Source of the DNA: Mycobacterium sp. HUMS_12744610
GTDB taxonomy: Bacteria > Actinomycetota > Actinomycetes > Mycobacteriales > Mycobacteriaceae
Length of the DNA stretch: 64,000 nucleotides
Direction of reading: 5' to 3'
Assembly (NCBI RefSeq): GCF_041206865.1
Contig: NZ_JBGEDP010000001.1
Span: 310,001 to 374,000, forward strand
Part shown: positions 56,489 to 64,000 of the stretch, piece by piece
Layout: each line of letters begins with the position of its first letter
Numbering within the stretch: the first letter of the stretch is position 1
Notes under the pieces: generated by a model
The model's database searches: none
Seen by the model: only the letters and a program-made list of their open reading frames with translations
What the model was told of the DNA's origin: nothing
Position numbers and translations under genes: made by a program

Positions 56489-57622
56489 GTGCGCTTCGCC
56501 CGCTCGCTGTGCGCCGCGCTGGCAATGTGTTTCCTTGCGCCCCAATGTGTTTGGAGTGCCCACGCGGATCCGCCGGCGCCGGCGCCGGAGCCGATACTGC
56601 CGCCGCTGGCCCCGGGACAGGTGCTGCGGATCGGCCCGACGGCCGGCACCGGGACCCCGACCGGCGAGTACGGGATCGGCGCCACCGACCTGTGCGAGTT
56701 CGTCGAGTTCCCCAGCGAGACGCTGCAGGTCTGCGGCGACAGCTTCGCCGGTCAGGGCGTCGGGTTCGGCGGCTGGTACTCCCCGGTCGCGCTGCACGTG
56801 GACACCGCGTCCGTCGACGACCCCGGCGGGGTGCGCTACACGGGCGTCCTCGGAATCGGCAGGCCGCTGCTGGCCGAGGCGACCCCGGCGGGGGACTCCC
56901 AGCTGCCCGCTGGGGTGGTGCGGATCAACCGGCGCAACTACCTGATGGTGACGACGGCCAAAGCCCTGGAGCCGGTCAGCTCCCGGCTGGTGGTGGCCGA
57001 GCCGTCGCGCCCCGGCTGGCGCACGGTGCCGGGATCCCGGCGGGCCGCGTCCTACCAGGGCGGCTCGCAAACGCAGATCAGCGGCTACTACGACCCGATC
57101 CCCACCCCGGACTCGCCCCGCGGGTGGGTGTACATCGTGGCCGACAGCTTCACCAGGCGGGACCCGGTGCTGCTCTACCGGGCCACTCCGCAGACGTTCA
57201 CCGACCGGTCCCGGTGGCAGGGCTGGGCCTCCGGGCCGGGCGGCGGCTGGAACAAGCCGCCGACGCCACTGTGGCCCGACCAGGTCGGCGAGATCTCCAT
57301 CCGCCAGATCGACGGCAAGACGGTGTTGTCGTATTTCAACGCGGGCACCGAGAACATGGAGGTGCGGGTGGCCGACGACCCGACCTCGCTGGGCGACGCG
57401 CCGGTGACGACGGTGGTGCGGCACGACGACTGGCCCGAGCCCGCCGAGACCCTGCCGCCGCCGTTCGACAACCGGCTCGCCCAGCCCTACGGCGGCTACA
57501 TCTCGCCGGGCTCCACTCTCGACGAGCTGCGCATCTTCGTCAGCCAGTGGGACACCCGGGCCCGGGAGAGGGCGCCCTACCGGGTTATCCAATTCGCTGT
57601 CAACCCGTTCAAGCCGGATTAG
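56489..57622 (+). CDS. Secreted DUF4185-type protein (Rv3707c)
   Basis: 377 residues from GTG 56489. Signal peptide FARSLCAALAMCFLAPQCVW ending at AHADPP. Five-bladed propeller-like DUF4185 domain: DLCEFVEFPSETLQVCGDSF, GFGGWYSPVALHVD, YLMVTTAKALEPVSSRLVVA, SWVYIVADSF-like segment. Possibly carbohydrate binding. Follows asd by eight bases; cotranscription likely but role unrelated. Confidence 0.82.
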   Translation: MRFARSLCAALAMCFLAPQCVWSAHADPPAPAPEPILPPLAPGQVLRIGPTAGTGTPTGEYGIGATDLCEFVEFPSETLQVCGDSFAGQGVGFGGWYSPVALHVDTASVDDPGGVRYTGVLGIGRPLLAEATPAGDSQLPAGVVRINRRNYLMVTTAKALEPVSSRLVVAEPSRPGWRTVPGSRRAASYQGGSQTQISGYYDPIPTPDSPRGWVYIVADSFTRRDPVLLYRATPQTFTDRSRWQGWASGPGGGWNKPPTPLWPDQVGEISIRQIDGKTVLSYFNAGTENMEVRVADDPTSLGDAPVTTVVRHDDWPEPAETLPPPFDNRLAQPYGGYISPGSTLDELRIFVSQWDTRARERAPYRVIQFAVNPFKPD

Positions 57623-57832
57623 CGACCAGCGGTCGCGTTGTAGATCCGGGCGCCGGTGTCCGACTGCGAGGGCTGAGCCGGTACTCGGTAGCGACCTTCT
57701 CGCGGACCTTGTGCAACCACCGTCCCACCTTGGTCCTATGCGCTGGTGGATGACGCGCAACCGGCGGCGCCGGTGCCTGGCCCGAGCTGCTGACTTCGGC
57801 AATAGCACACGTCACGAGGGTAGACCCCAAAG

Positions 57833-57856
57833 TGCCACCATGCCATCATGGTGGCA
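57833..57856. promoter_or_regulatory. Palindrome overlapping the antitoxin start codon
   Basis: TGCCACCATG (57833-57842), spacer CCAT, CATGGTGGCA (57847-57856): ten-base perfect arms. The last base is the A of the antitoxin ATG. Position and symmetry fit autorepression by the encoded DNA-binding protein. Confidence 0.65.
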
Positions 57857-58098
57857 TGGACACCACCGCCGCGCACGCATCGCAGGGAACCATCGCCCTC
57901 ACACTGCGCCTGCCGGCCGAGCTGGCCGAAGCGGTCAAGAACTACGCGTTTCTCACGAACACCTCGGGCAACGAGGTGATCAAGCGGGCTGTCATCGAGT
58001 ACATGAAGGCGCATGCGCAAACCGACATGGTTCGCGCGGCCTTCGAGAAGGCGCTGGAACAGCACAAGGTTGCGTTCGACAAGTTGGCCGACCTTTGA
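57856..58098 (+). CDS. Ribbon-helix-helix-like antitoxin
   Basis: 80 residues. IALTLRLPAELAEAVKNYAF then LTNTSGNEVIKRAVIEYM is a ribbon-helix-helix-type DNA-binding fold. TGATG overlap with the doc-like pseudogene defines a toxin-antitoxin operon. The antitoxin is whole while the toxin is broken, the safe order of decay. The interval 57623-57832 shows no gene. Confidence 0.65.
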   Translation: MDTTAAHASQGTIALTLRLPAELAEAVKNYAFLTNTSGNEVIKRAVIEYMKAHAQTDMVRAAFEKALEQHKVAFDKLADL

Positions 58099-58400
58099 TG
58101 TTCACCTTGTATCTGACCTGCGACAACGTGGGGATGCTCAACGCGCGGTTCGTTGGCCCCGACATGCTCCGAAACTTTGGGTTGCTCGATGCGGCGGTGA
58201 TGCGGCCGCAGGCGAGTGTCGGCAACGCCTGTCTTCTACCAAATCAACGGTTATGAGCTGTCGGTTGACGACACGCCGTTGTTGCCCTCGTGGTGGATGT
58301 TGCCGAGGGTCAGCTTGATGTACCCAACATCGCGGCCACTCTCAAAGCCTGGGTGCGACCGCTCCCAGTGGCCGACGATTGGATGGGCACGCCCGACTGA
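58098..58400 (+). pseudogene. Doc/Fic-family toxin pseudogene
   Basis: ATG 58098 starts MFTLYLTCDNVGMLNARFVG, then PDMLRNFGLLDAAVMRPQAS, the Doc-type N-terminus. The frame then breaks (stop at 58256) and the Fic motif HPFxxGNKR is absent. The C-terminal end survives in two other frames (INGYELSVDD; VVDVAEGQLDVPNIAATLKA). Two frameshifts and a central deletion. Confidence 0.7.
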
Positions 58401-58517
58401 TAGCGCGCATGCGCCTGATGGGCTCGCGATCACGACCAGCTCAACCCGTTCAAGCCAACAACCTGCGCGTGACGAGCGGGGGATGTCATCGGGTCCGAGC
58501 CGAGAACGAAAGATTTG

Positions 58518-58745
58518 ATGATGCCTGAAGCTGGAAAGCGGTTTGCGCTGGTTACCGGCGCCGCGGTGGTCGCGCTGGCGGCCCTGTGCGTCGGCGGCGG
58601 CGCCGGAGCGGCGACCACCACGGCGGCCCCGCCGACGCCGACGACGTCCGAGCGGCCCGGCTCCGAGTCCCCTCCCGCGGAGCCCACCAGGATCGAAGAG
58701 GAGCCGCACGACCTCGGCGGCGGCGCCGGCGGCGGCATGGGATGA
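58518..58745 (+). CDS. Small secreted or anchored protein
   Basis: 75 residues from ATG 58518 (58521 alternative). One hydrophobic stretch (FALVTGAAVVALAALCVGGG) then a Thr/Pro-rich acidic tail ending HDLGGGAGGGMG. Probably a signal peptide or a single membrane helix. Similar low-complexity small proteins are frequent in mycobacteria. No function known. Confidence 0.5.
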   Translation: MMPEAGKRFALVTGAAVVALAALCVGGGAGAATTTAAPPTPTTSERPGSESPPAEPTRIEEEPHDLGGGAGGGMG

Positions 58746-58816
58746 GCATTCGCTCATAGCCATTACATAAGTGGTGCATAGCCGCGGGCATCGTTCGCGG
58801 ATGCATCATTTGTCTC

Positions 58817-59203
58817 ATGAGTGAAACACCCGAAAACACGACAGTGCGGTCCTCGACCGCAACGGACCCGGCGCCCGTTCCCGCGACCGGGGCGCCCCAC
58901 AAGACTCCGCGGGTTTTCCAGGTCGCGGCGTGGGTCGCCATCGTCGCCGGCACGGTCTTCATCGTGGCGGTGATCTTCTTCACCGGCTTCGTGCTGGGCC
59001 GGCACGCCGGGTTCCCCGGACACCATGGCGGCTTCCACCACCACAAGCACCACGCGATGATGATGCATCCGCACGGTCCGGGCGGGCCCGGCGGCGCGGG
59101 CCCCGCGGCGATGCCCGGCGGCGGGCCCGGGACGACGCGGCCCGGTAGCGGCCCTGGACAGGTGCCGTCCTCGGTCTCCCCGTCGGTGACGCCTTCGCCG
59201 TAG
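58817..59203 (+). CDS. Proline/histidine-rich membrane protein (Rv3706c-like)
   Basis: 128 residues. Cytosolic Thr/Pro start, one helix (VAAWVAIVAGTVFIVAVIFF), then a His-rich external tail (GHHGGFHHHKHHAMMMHPHG) and a Gly/Pro end. A paralogue sits at 61217-61711 with the same plan. The His cluster could bind metal. Function unknown. Confidence 0.72.
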   Translation: MSETPENTTVRSSTATDPAPVPATGAPHKTPRVFQVAAWVAIVAGTVFIVAVIFFTGFVLGRHAGFPGHHGGFHHHKHHAMMMHPHGPGGPGGAGPAAMPGGGPGTTRPGSGPGQVPSSVSPSVTPSP

Positions 59204-59216
59204 CGAACCGCGCGGT

Positions 59217-59244
59217 GGCCCGGCGCTCGACGGAGCGCCGGGCC
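59217..59244. terminator. Strong hairpin between convergent genes
   Basis: GGCCCGGCGCTC (59217-59228), loop GACG, GAGCGCCGGGCC (59233-59244): 12 perfect pairs without a T-run, the mycobacterial I-shaped type. It stands between the Pro/His-rich gene (ends 59203) and the convergent WhiB gene (ends 59252). Confidence 0.75.
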
Positions 59245-59251
59245 GTCGGTG

Positions 59252-59581
59252 TCACGCCGATCGGCCGGTGCCGCGGGTCTTGCGCCGGGTGACGAACAGG
59301 TCGCGCCAGGACGCCACCTCCGGATGCTGCTTCAGCAACGCCCGCCGCTCCCGTTCGGTCATGCCACCCCAAACACCGAACTCCACCTGGTTGTCGAGCG
59401 CCTCGGCGAGGCACTCGGCGATGACGGGACAATGCCGGCAGATGGCGGCCGCGTTGCGCTGCGCCTTCCCGCGAACGAATAGTTCATCGGGATCGCTGGA
59501 AAGGCACCGCGCTTGCGACACCCAGTCGGTGGTGGTTTCGGCTGCGGCGAGGGTGCGGACGTAGGCGGGTTTTGTTCTCAC
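59252..59581 (-). CDS. WhiB family regulator, WhiB4-like
   Basis: 109 residues from GTG 59581. Four iron-sulphur Cys: SQARCLSSDPDELF, then AAAICRHCPVIAECLAEALD. The turn GVWGGMTERERRALLKQHPE is nearly that of WhiB4 (Rv3681c), though the neighbours here are Rv3706c-type, so it is probably a paralogue. Redox-sensing [4Fe-4S] transcription factor; a catalase lies two kilobases away. Confidence 0.85.
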   Translation of the reverse strand: MRTKPAYVRTLAAAETTTDWVSQARCLSSDPDELFVRGKAQRNAAAICRHCPVIAECLAEALDNQVEFGVWGGMTERERRALLKQHPEVASWRDLFVTRRKTRGTGRSA

Positions 59582-59743
59582 TCTCGATGCTCCTGTGCGC
59601 GGTTCGTGTTCGCCCGCCCCGGGCGACCACTATTCCCGCGCGGCTCAGCAGTGTCTGTCCGCCGAACGGCGGGTGCACGGGATGAATCAGAGTGTCCCCC
59701 GATTGGGGGAACGGCAGCCCGCCGCTGTGGGAGACTGACCGCC

Positions 59744-59910
59744 ATGATCGGCGCGCCGGCGACCGACAAGGTGCGTGTGGTCGTGGGCGAAGACCACCCG
59801 CCGTTCCGCAGTGGCCGCATGCGCGCGCCGGCATCGAGCGGCGAGGTCGACGCCCGGTGATCGCCGCGGGGCTGTCGCTGCGGCGCTGTGGCGCGGACTG
59901 CTCGAGGAGC
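59744..59910 (+). pseudogene. NarL-type response regulator, almost wholly deleted
   Basis: ATG 59744 gives MIGAPATDKVRVVVGEDHPP then FRSGRMRAPASSGEVDAR, the first 35 residues of a receiver domain. A different frame directly after it reads GDRRGAVAAALWRGLLEER, the last turn of a LuxR-type HTH end. About 500 bases, including the phospho-Asp and HTH, are gone. The neighbouring kinase has lost its partner. Confidence 0.7.
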
Positions 59911-61098
59911 GTGGGCCGCCCGCTGGCTCGATTCGTCGACTTCGTCTCCGCCGAACCCGTCCGACTGTCGGCGTTCCTGCGCTTGCCGCTGATCGGTCTG
60001 ATCGTCTTGCTGGTCTCGGTGTGGGAGGTCGAGCACTGGTTGCCGCTGGCCTATGCGCTGATACTCAGCGCTTACAGCGTCGCCGCGCTGGTGTGGGCGG
60101 TGGTGGTGCTGCGCGGCCCGGTGCCGCCGTGGGCCGGCTGGGTCTCGACGGGCATCGACGTCCTGGCCGTGGTGGCGCTGTGCGTGGTGTCGGGAGGGGC
60201 CACCGTGGCGTTGCTACCGGTGTTCTTCCTGCTGCCGATCTCGGTGGCGTTCCAGGACCGCCCGGCGCTGGCCGCAGCCGTCGGCGTCTGCACCGCCTTC
60301 GGTTACCTCGGTGTGTGGATCGTCTATTCCAAGCGTGACGACACGGTCGAGCTGCCGACCGTGGTCTACACGCATTTCGGGTTGCTGCTGTGGTTGGCGG
60401 CCGCGATGACCGCGCTGTGTTACTTCCTGACCCGCGCCGCGGCGCGCGTGGCGGCTCTGCTCGACATGCGCCGCACTCTTGTCGCGGAATCGATGCGCGC
60501 CGACGAGCGGCACTCCCGCGCACTGGCCGAGGAACTGCACGACGGACCGCTACAGGACCTGCTGGCGGTGCGACTCGACCTCGACGAAGTCCGGGAGCGC
60601 TGTACCGACCCGCGGCTGGATGCCGCCTACCGGGCGGTGCAGAACACGGTGACCCGCCTGCGCGGCACCGTCACCGCGCTACATCCCCAGGTGCTCACCG
60701 AATTGGGTCTCACCGCCGCGCTGCGGGAGCTGATCAGCGACTACGAGCAGCGCGGGAACTTCGTGATCGAAGCCGACCTCGAAGACGTCGATCGGCCGCG
60801 GTCGCAATCCCTGCTGTATCGCGCCGCCCGCGAACTGCTCGCCAACGTGTACAAGCACGCCGGGGCGCGCACAGTCCAGGTCGGCCTCACCCGGGAGGTC
60901 GACACCATCACGCTGAGCGTCGTCGACGACGGCAGGGGATTCGATCCTGCCATCGTGCGTCGGCGTGTGCCCCAAGGGCATATCGGGCTGGCGTCGCTGA
61001 TGGTCCGCATCGACGCAATGGGCGGATCGATGAACCTGACATCGACGCCGGGCGGGGGCACACGGGTATCGGTGACCACCGCCGCCGGCGCCGACTGA
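59911..61098 (+). CDS. Membrane histidine kinase (HisKA_3), orphaned
   Basis: 395 residues from GTG 59911 with GAGGAGC upstream. Five to six membrane helices (about 20-185), then LAEELHDGPLQDLLAVRLDL with the phospho-His, and HATPase (LLANVYKHAGARTVQVGLTR; VVDDGRGFDPAIV; GHIGLASLMVRIDAMGGSM). NarL/DesK-type sensor. The response regulator upstream is destroyed, so the cognate output is lost unless it talks to another regulator. GTG 59857 is an alternative start. Confidence 0.88.
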   Translation: MGRPLARFVDFVSAEPVRLSAFLRLPLIGLIVLLVSVWEVEHWLPLAYALILSAYSVAALVWAVVVLRGPVPPWAGWVSTGIDVLAVVALCVVSGGATVALLPVFFLLPISVAFQDRPALAAAVGVCTAFGYLGVWIVYSKRDDTVELPTVVYTHFGLLLWLAAAMTALCYFLTRAAARVAALLDMRRTLVAESMRADERHSRALAEELHDGPLQDLLAVRLDLDEVRERCTDPRLDAAYRAVQNTVTRLRGTVTALHPQVLTELGLTAALRELISDYEQRGNFVIEADLEDVDRPRSQSLLYRAARELLANVYKHAGARTVQVGLTREVDTITLSVVDDGRGFDPAIVRRRVPQGHIGLASLMVRIDAMGGSMNLTSTPGGGTRVSVTTAAGAD

Positions 61099-61216
61099 AC
61101 GCGCCCGCGCCGGACGGGCCCGGGCACCCGCGCGGGATGGGCACCGGATCTCAATTCACAACAATTTTGGCCCGGGGACTGTTACCGCGGCCGCCATGCG
61201 GGGCAGTATTCACGTC

Positions 61217-61711
61217 ATGACCGAAACACCCGATCCGGCCGCGCAGCCGACGCCCGTTCCCCCCGCACCGCCGCCGCCACCGCCGGCGCCGCCGCAGCGG
61301 CCCAAGCCGCCGAGGCTCTACACGGCCGCGGCGTGGGTGGTGATCGTCGCGGGCATCGTGTTCATCCTGTCGGTCATCTTCTTCTCGGGGGCGATGGTGT
61401 TCGGCTACGGCCACTGCCACCACCGCCATCACCCCGGCACGATGTTCGGTCCCGGCGGCCCCGGCGGCCCCGGTCCGGGAATGGGCCCGTGGGGCCCCGG
61501 CCCCGGCCCGGGAGGCTTCGGTCCCGGCGGCCCCGGCCCGTGGCCGTTCGGCGGGTCCGGCGGCCCGGGGATGATCGTCCCCATGCCTCCCGGTGGGCCC
61601 GGGGGACCGGGCGGCCCGGGTGGGCCCGGCGGCGGTCAGGCCGGCCCTGGCGGCGGCCCCGGTCAGTCGTCCAGCGGCCCCGCACCCAGCCCCCCGGGCC
61701 CACGCCCGTAG
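61217..61711 (+). CDS. Proline/glycine-rich membrane protein (Rv3705A-like)
   Basis: 164 residues. Pro-rich cytosolic start ([20 protein letters not shown]), one helix ([20 protein letters not shown]), a short His patch ([12 protein letters not shown]), and a long Gly/Pro low-complexity tail. Paralogue of 58817-59203, both ending in Pro/Ser. Function unknown. Confidence 0.7.
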   Translation: MTETPDPAAQPTPVPPAPPPPPPAPPQRPKPPRLYTAAAWVVIVAGIVFILSVIFFSGAMVFGYGHCHHRHHPGTMFGPGGPGGPGPGMGPWGPGPGPGGFGPGGPGPWPFGGSGGPGMIVPMPPGGPGGPGGPGGPGGGQAGPGGGPGQSSSGPAPSPPGPRP

Positions 61712-61790
61712 CCCGGATTGGGAATCGGGCGGTGCGGGTAATCGTCTGCGCGGTAAGGCCCGCGCGAACGGCCGAAGAGGAGAGGGCGAG

Positions 61791-63239
61791 ATGACCCAGC
61801 GCTACACCACCACGGATGCCGGGATCCCCGCACCCAGCGACGACCAGTCGCTCACCATCGGGCCCGACGGCCCGATCCTGCTGCAGGATCACTACCTGAT
61901 CGAGCAGATGGCGATGTTCAACCGGGAACGCATCCCGGAACGGCAGCCCCACGCCAAGGGCGGCGGCGCGTTCGGCCACTTCGAGGTGACCAACGACGTC
62001 AGCCAATACACCCGGGCGGCGGTGTTCCAGCCCGGCACCAAGACCGAGATGCTGGCCCGGTTCTCCACCGTCGCCGGCGAGCGCGGCAGCCCGGACACCT
62101 GGCGGGACCCGCGCGGCTTCGCGCTGAAGTTCTACACCAGCGAGGGCAACTTCGACATGGTGGGCAATAACACGCCGGTCTTCTTCATGCGCGACCCGCT
62201 GAAGTTCCAGCACTTCATCCGCTCCCAGAAGCGCACCCAGGCACGCAACGTGCGCGACCACAACATGCAGTGGGACTTCTGGAGCCTGTCCCCGGAATCG
62301 GCGCACCAGGTGACCTGGCTGATGGGCGATCGCGGCATCCCGAAGACCTGGCGCCACATGAACGGCTACAGCAGCCACACCTACAGCTGGATCAACGCCG
62401 CCGGCGAGATCTTTTGGGTGAAGTACCACTTCATCACCGACCAGGGCATCGAGTTCCTGACCCAGGAGGAGGCCGACCACCTGGCCGGCGCGGACGGCGA
62501 CTACCACACGCGCGACCTGTACGACGCGATCGAGCGTGGCGAGCACCCGAGCTGGACGCTGAAGATGCAGATCATGCCCTACGAGGAGGCCCGGACCTAC
62601 CGGTTCAACCCGTTCGACCTGACCAAGGTGTGGCCGCACAGCGACTACCCGCTGATCGACGTCGGCAAGATGACGCTGACCCGCAACGTCACCGACTACC
62701 ACGCCGAGATCGAGCAGGCCGCCTTCGAGCCGAACAATACCGTGCCCGGCACCGGCCTGAGCCCGGACAAGATGCTGCAGGCCCGCGGCTTCTCCTACTC
62801 CGACGCGCACCGCGCCCGGCTGGGGACCAACTACCGGCAGATTCCGGTCAACGAGCCCAAGGTCGAGGTGCACAGCTATTCCAAGGACGGGGCGATGCGG
62901 ATCAAGAACGCCTCCGACCCGGTGTATGCGCCGAACTCCTACGGCGGGCCGCAGGCCGACCCGGCGCGCGCCGCCGAGGTGCGCTGGCACGCCGACGGGG
63001 ACATGGTGCGCTCGGCCTACACCCTGCACGCCGAGGACGACGACTGGGGCCAGGCCGGCGCCATGGTCCGCGAAGTTCTGGACGACGAGGCGCGGGATCG
63101 CTTGGCGCACAACATCATCGGCCACGTGTCCAAGGGCGTCAAAGAGCCGGTGCTCTCGCGGGTGTTCGAGTACTGGCGCAACGTCGACCCCGACCTCGGG
63201 AAGAAGGTCGAGGAGGGGGTTCGCGCCAACCAGGGCTGA
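61791..63239 (+). CDS. Monofunctional heme catalase, clade 3 type
   Basis: 482 residues, small-subunit length. Distal His in [14 protein letters not shown], Asn in [15 protein letters not shown], and the proximal Tyr region ([12 protein letters not shown]) with [12 protein letters not shown]. No extra flavodoxin domain, so it is not a large-subunit catalase. Breaks down H2O2 in the cytosol. AGGAGAGGGCGAG precedes ATG 61791. M. tuberculosis lacks it and uses KatG. Confidence 0.93.
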   Translation: MTQRYTTTDAGIPAPSDDQSLTIGPDGPILLQDHYLIEQMAMFNRERIPERQPHAKGGGAFGHFEVTNDVSQYTRAAVFQPGTKTEMLARFSTVAGERGSPDTWRDPRGFALKFYTSEGNFDMVGNNTPVFFMRDPLKFQHFIRSQKRTQARNVRDHNMQWDFWSLSPESAHQVTWLMGDRGIPKTWRHMNGYSSHTYSWINAAGEIFWVKYHFITDQGIEFLTQEEADHLAGADGDYHTRDLYDAIERGEHPSWTLKMQIMPYEEARTYRFNPFDLTKVWPHSDYPLIDVGKMTLTRNVTDYHAEIEQAAFEPNNTVPGTGLSPDKMLQARGFSYSDAHRARLGTNYRQIPVNEPKVEVHSYSKDGAMRIKNASDPVYAPNSYGGPQADPARAAEVRWHADGDMVRSAYTLHAEDDDWGQAGAMVREVLDDEARDRLAHNIIGHVSKGVKEPVLSRVFEYWRNVDPDLGKKVEEGVRANQG

Positions 63240-63265
63240 TCCCGGTGCCTGGCATGATCGGCTGC

Positions 63266-63916
63266 ATGACCATGCGGGCTGCCGCGGTGGCTCTGGCCAT
63301 CGGGACCGTCGGCCTGGCTGTCGGGCGCCCCGTCGCGGCCGCCGCGCCCTCCGAGCCGGGCGTGGTGTCCTACGCGGTGCTGGGCAAGGGGTCGGTCGGC
63401 AACATCGTCGGCGCGCCGATGGGCTGGGAGTCGGTGTTCACCGAGCCGTTCCAGGGGTTCTGGGTCGATCTGCCGGCCTGCAACAACTGGGCCGACATCG
63501 GGCTGCCCGAGGTCTACGACGATCCCGACCTGGCGTCGTTCAACGGGGCGACCACCCAGACGTCGGCCACCGACCAAACCCACTACGCCAAGCAGGCGGT
63601 CGGGGTGTTCGCCACGAACGACGCCGCCACCAGGGCCTTCCACCGGGTGGTGGACCGGACCGTGGGCTGCTCGGGACAGACCACGGCGCTGCACCTGGAC
63701 GACGGGTCCACCCAGGTCTGGTCGTTTGCCGGGGGACCGGCGACGGCCACCGACGCGGGCTGGACGAAGCAGGAGGCCGGTACCGATCGGCGTTGTTTCG
63801 ATCAAACCAGGCTGCGTGAAAACGTGTTGCTGCAGGCCAAGGTCTGCCAATCCGGCAACGCGGGGCCCGCGGTCAACGTGCTCGCCGGAGCGATGCAGAA
63901 CGCGCTGGGTCAATAA
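63266..63916 (+). CDS. Secreted PknH-sensor-like protein (Rv3705c)
   Basis: 216 residues from ATG 63266 (ATG 63254 or 63272 possible). A signal peptide (AVALAIGTVGLAVGRPVAAA) precedes the PknH extracellular-sensor-like domain: FQGFWVDLPACNNWADIGLP, HRVVDRTVGCSGQTTALHLD, and ENVLLQAKVCQSGNAGPAV. Four Cys suggest two disulphides. Binds an unknown ligand outside the membrane. From 63917 to the window end I see no gene. Confidence 0.82.
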   Translation: MTMRAAAVALAIGTVGLAVGRPVAAAAPSEPGVVSYAVLGKGSVGNIVGAPMGWESVFTEPFQGFWVDLPACNNWADIGLPEVYDDPDLASFNGATTQTSATDQTHYAKQAVGVFATNDAATRAFHRVVDRTVGCSGQTTALHLDDGSTQVWSFAGGPATATDAGWTKQEAGTDRRCFDQTRLRENVLLQAKVCQSGNAGPAVNVLAGAMQNALGQ

Positions 63917-64000
63917 ATGCGAATAGTTGGGTATCCGGGTAGGCCGTGCGGCGAAAAGGCGCGGAAACGGGAATATGTCGGCACGGTCTGCGAGATGAGT

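Noticed and set aside
57609..57830. Minus-strand 73-codon frame between Rv3707c-type and antitoxin genes
   Set aside because: No family resemblance, poor start context and overlap with the operator region; treated as non-coding.
61217..61711. Gly/Pro-rich tail considered as a PE_PGRS or PPE protein
   Set aside because: There is no PE or PPE N-terminal domain; it has a single membrane helix with a Pro-rich cytosolic part.

Overview
The window is chromosomal DNA from a GC-rich, slow-growing-type Mycobacterium, probably close to the M. avium complex. The evidence is gene content and order. From about 34 kb to the right end the genes follow the Mycobacterium tuberculosis Rv3725-to-Rv3705c block in inverted orientation: Rv3725, cut5, lucA, tRNA-Ser, ffs, aspC, dnaX, the two tuberculostearate-type genes, ami1, ybaB, recR, gatD, murT, dnaQ-like, leuA, ask, asd, Rv3707c and the proline-rich Rv3706c/Rv3705A pair. 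At 15-17 kb lie ligC and Prim-PolC (Rv3731/Rv3730c). A DhmA-type haloalkane dehalogenase, a catalase absent from M. tuberculosis, and abundant leaderless-looking promoters fit the same picture. All assignments come from reading the sequence and from memory of the families; no search was run.

Left region (1-17 kb): a cut-off M1 metallopeptidase and a 1,308-residue Pls/PosA-type NRPS-like synthetase form a minus-strand pair. They are followed by a small TetR/SDR/DapB-like operon under a clear promoter, then FadD15-type acyl-CoA ligase, an adenosine-specific kinase-like protein, a WS/DGAT acyltransferase, a Nudix hydrolase, DhmA, a wrecked P450 gene and a lipoprotein. ligC and Prim-PolC start only 11 bases apart from interlocked divergent -10 elements.

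Mobile element (17.1-26.5 kb): a 9.4-kb integrated element sits in the last codons of the Prim-PolC gene. It is bounded by a 36-bp perfect direct repeat, and the original 3' end of Prim-PolC survives beyond the right repeat. It carries a tyrosine recombinase at each end facing inward, a RepA-like AAA ATPase with an out-of-frame winged-helix tail, a DUF2742 protein (a phiRv1/phiRv2-type marker), a PD-(D/E)XK nuclease, a WhiB-like protein, a zinc-ribbon minigene, an excisionase-like HTH, a capsid-scaffold-like protein, and two repeat/hairpin regions that look like replication or control sites. No portal, terminase, tail or lysis gene is visible, so it resembles a defective mini-prophage or phage satellite. 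This is the most novel item in the window.

Accessory region (26.5-39 kb): secreted heme-binding-type proteins, a DUF1023 hydrolase with a lipoprotein, a rhomboid-like protein, a P450/TetR/F420-type trio, cutinase, CsbD, a second DapB-like protein and an enoyl-CoA hydratase. Several genes here are decayed: a secreted hydrolase, a WS/DGAT and a beta-lactamase-like esterase.

Conserved block (39-57.6 kb): housekeeping functions including Mce-linked lipid uptake (lucA), SRP RNA, aspartate transamination, DNA polymerase III tau/gamma, lipid methylation, peptidoglycan hydrolysis and amidation (ami1, murT-gatD), recombination (recR), leucine synthesis with a visible leader-peptide attenuator, and the ask-asd operon with an internal start for the aspartokinase beta subunit.

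Right end (57.6-64 kb): a decayed Doc-type toxin behind an intact antitoxin-like gene, two proline-rich membrane paralogues around an orphaned histidine kinase whose response regulator has been deleted, a WhiB4-like regulator, a clade-3-type catalase and a secreted PknH-sensor-like protein.
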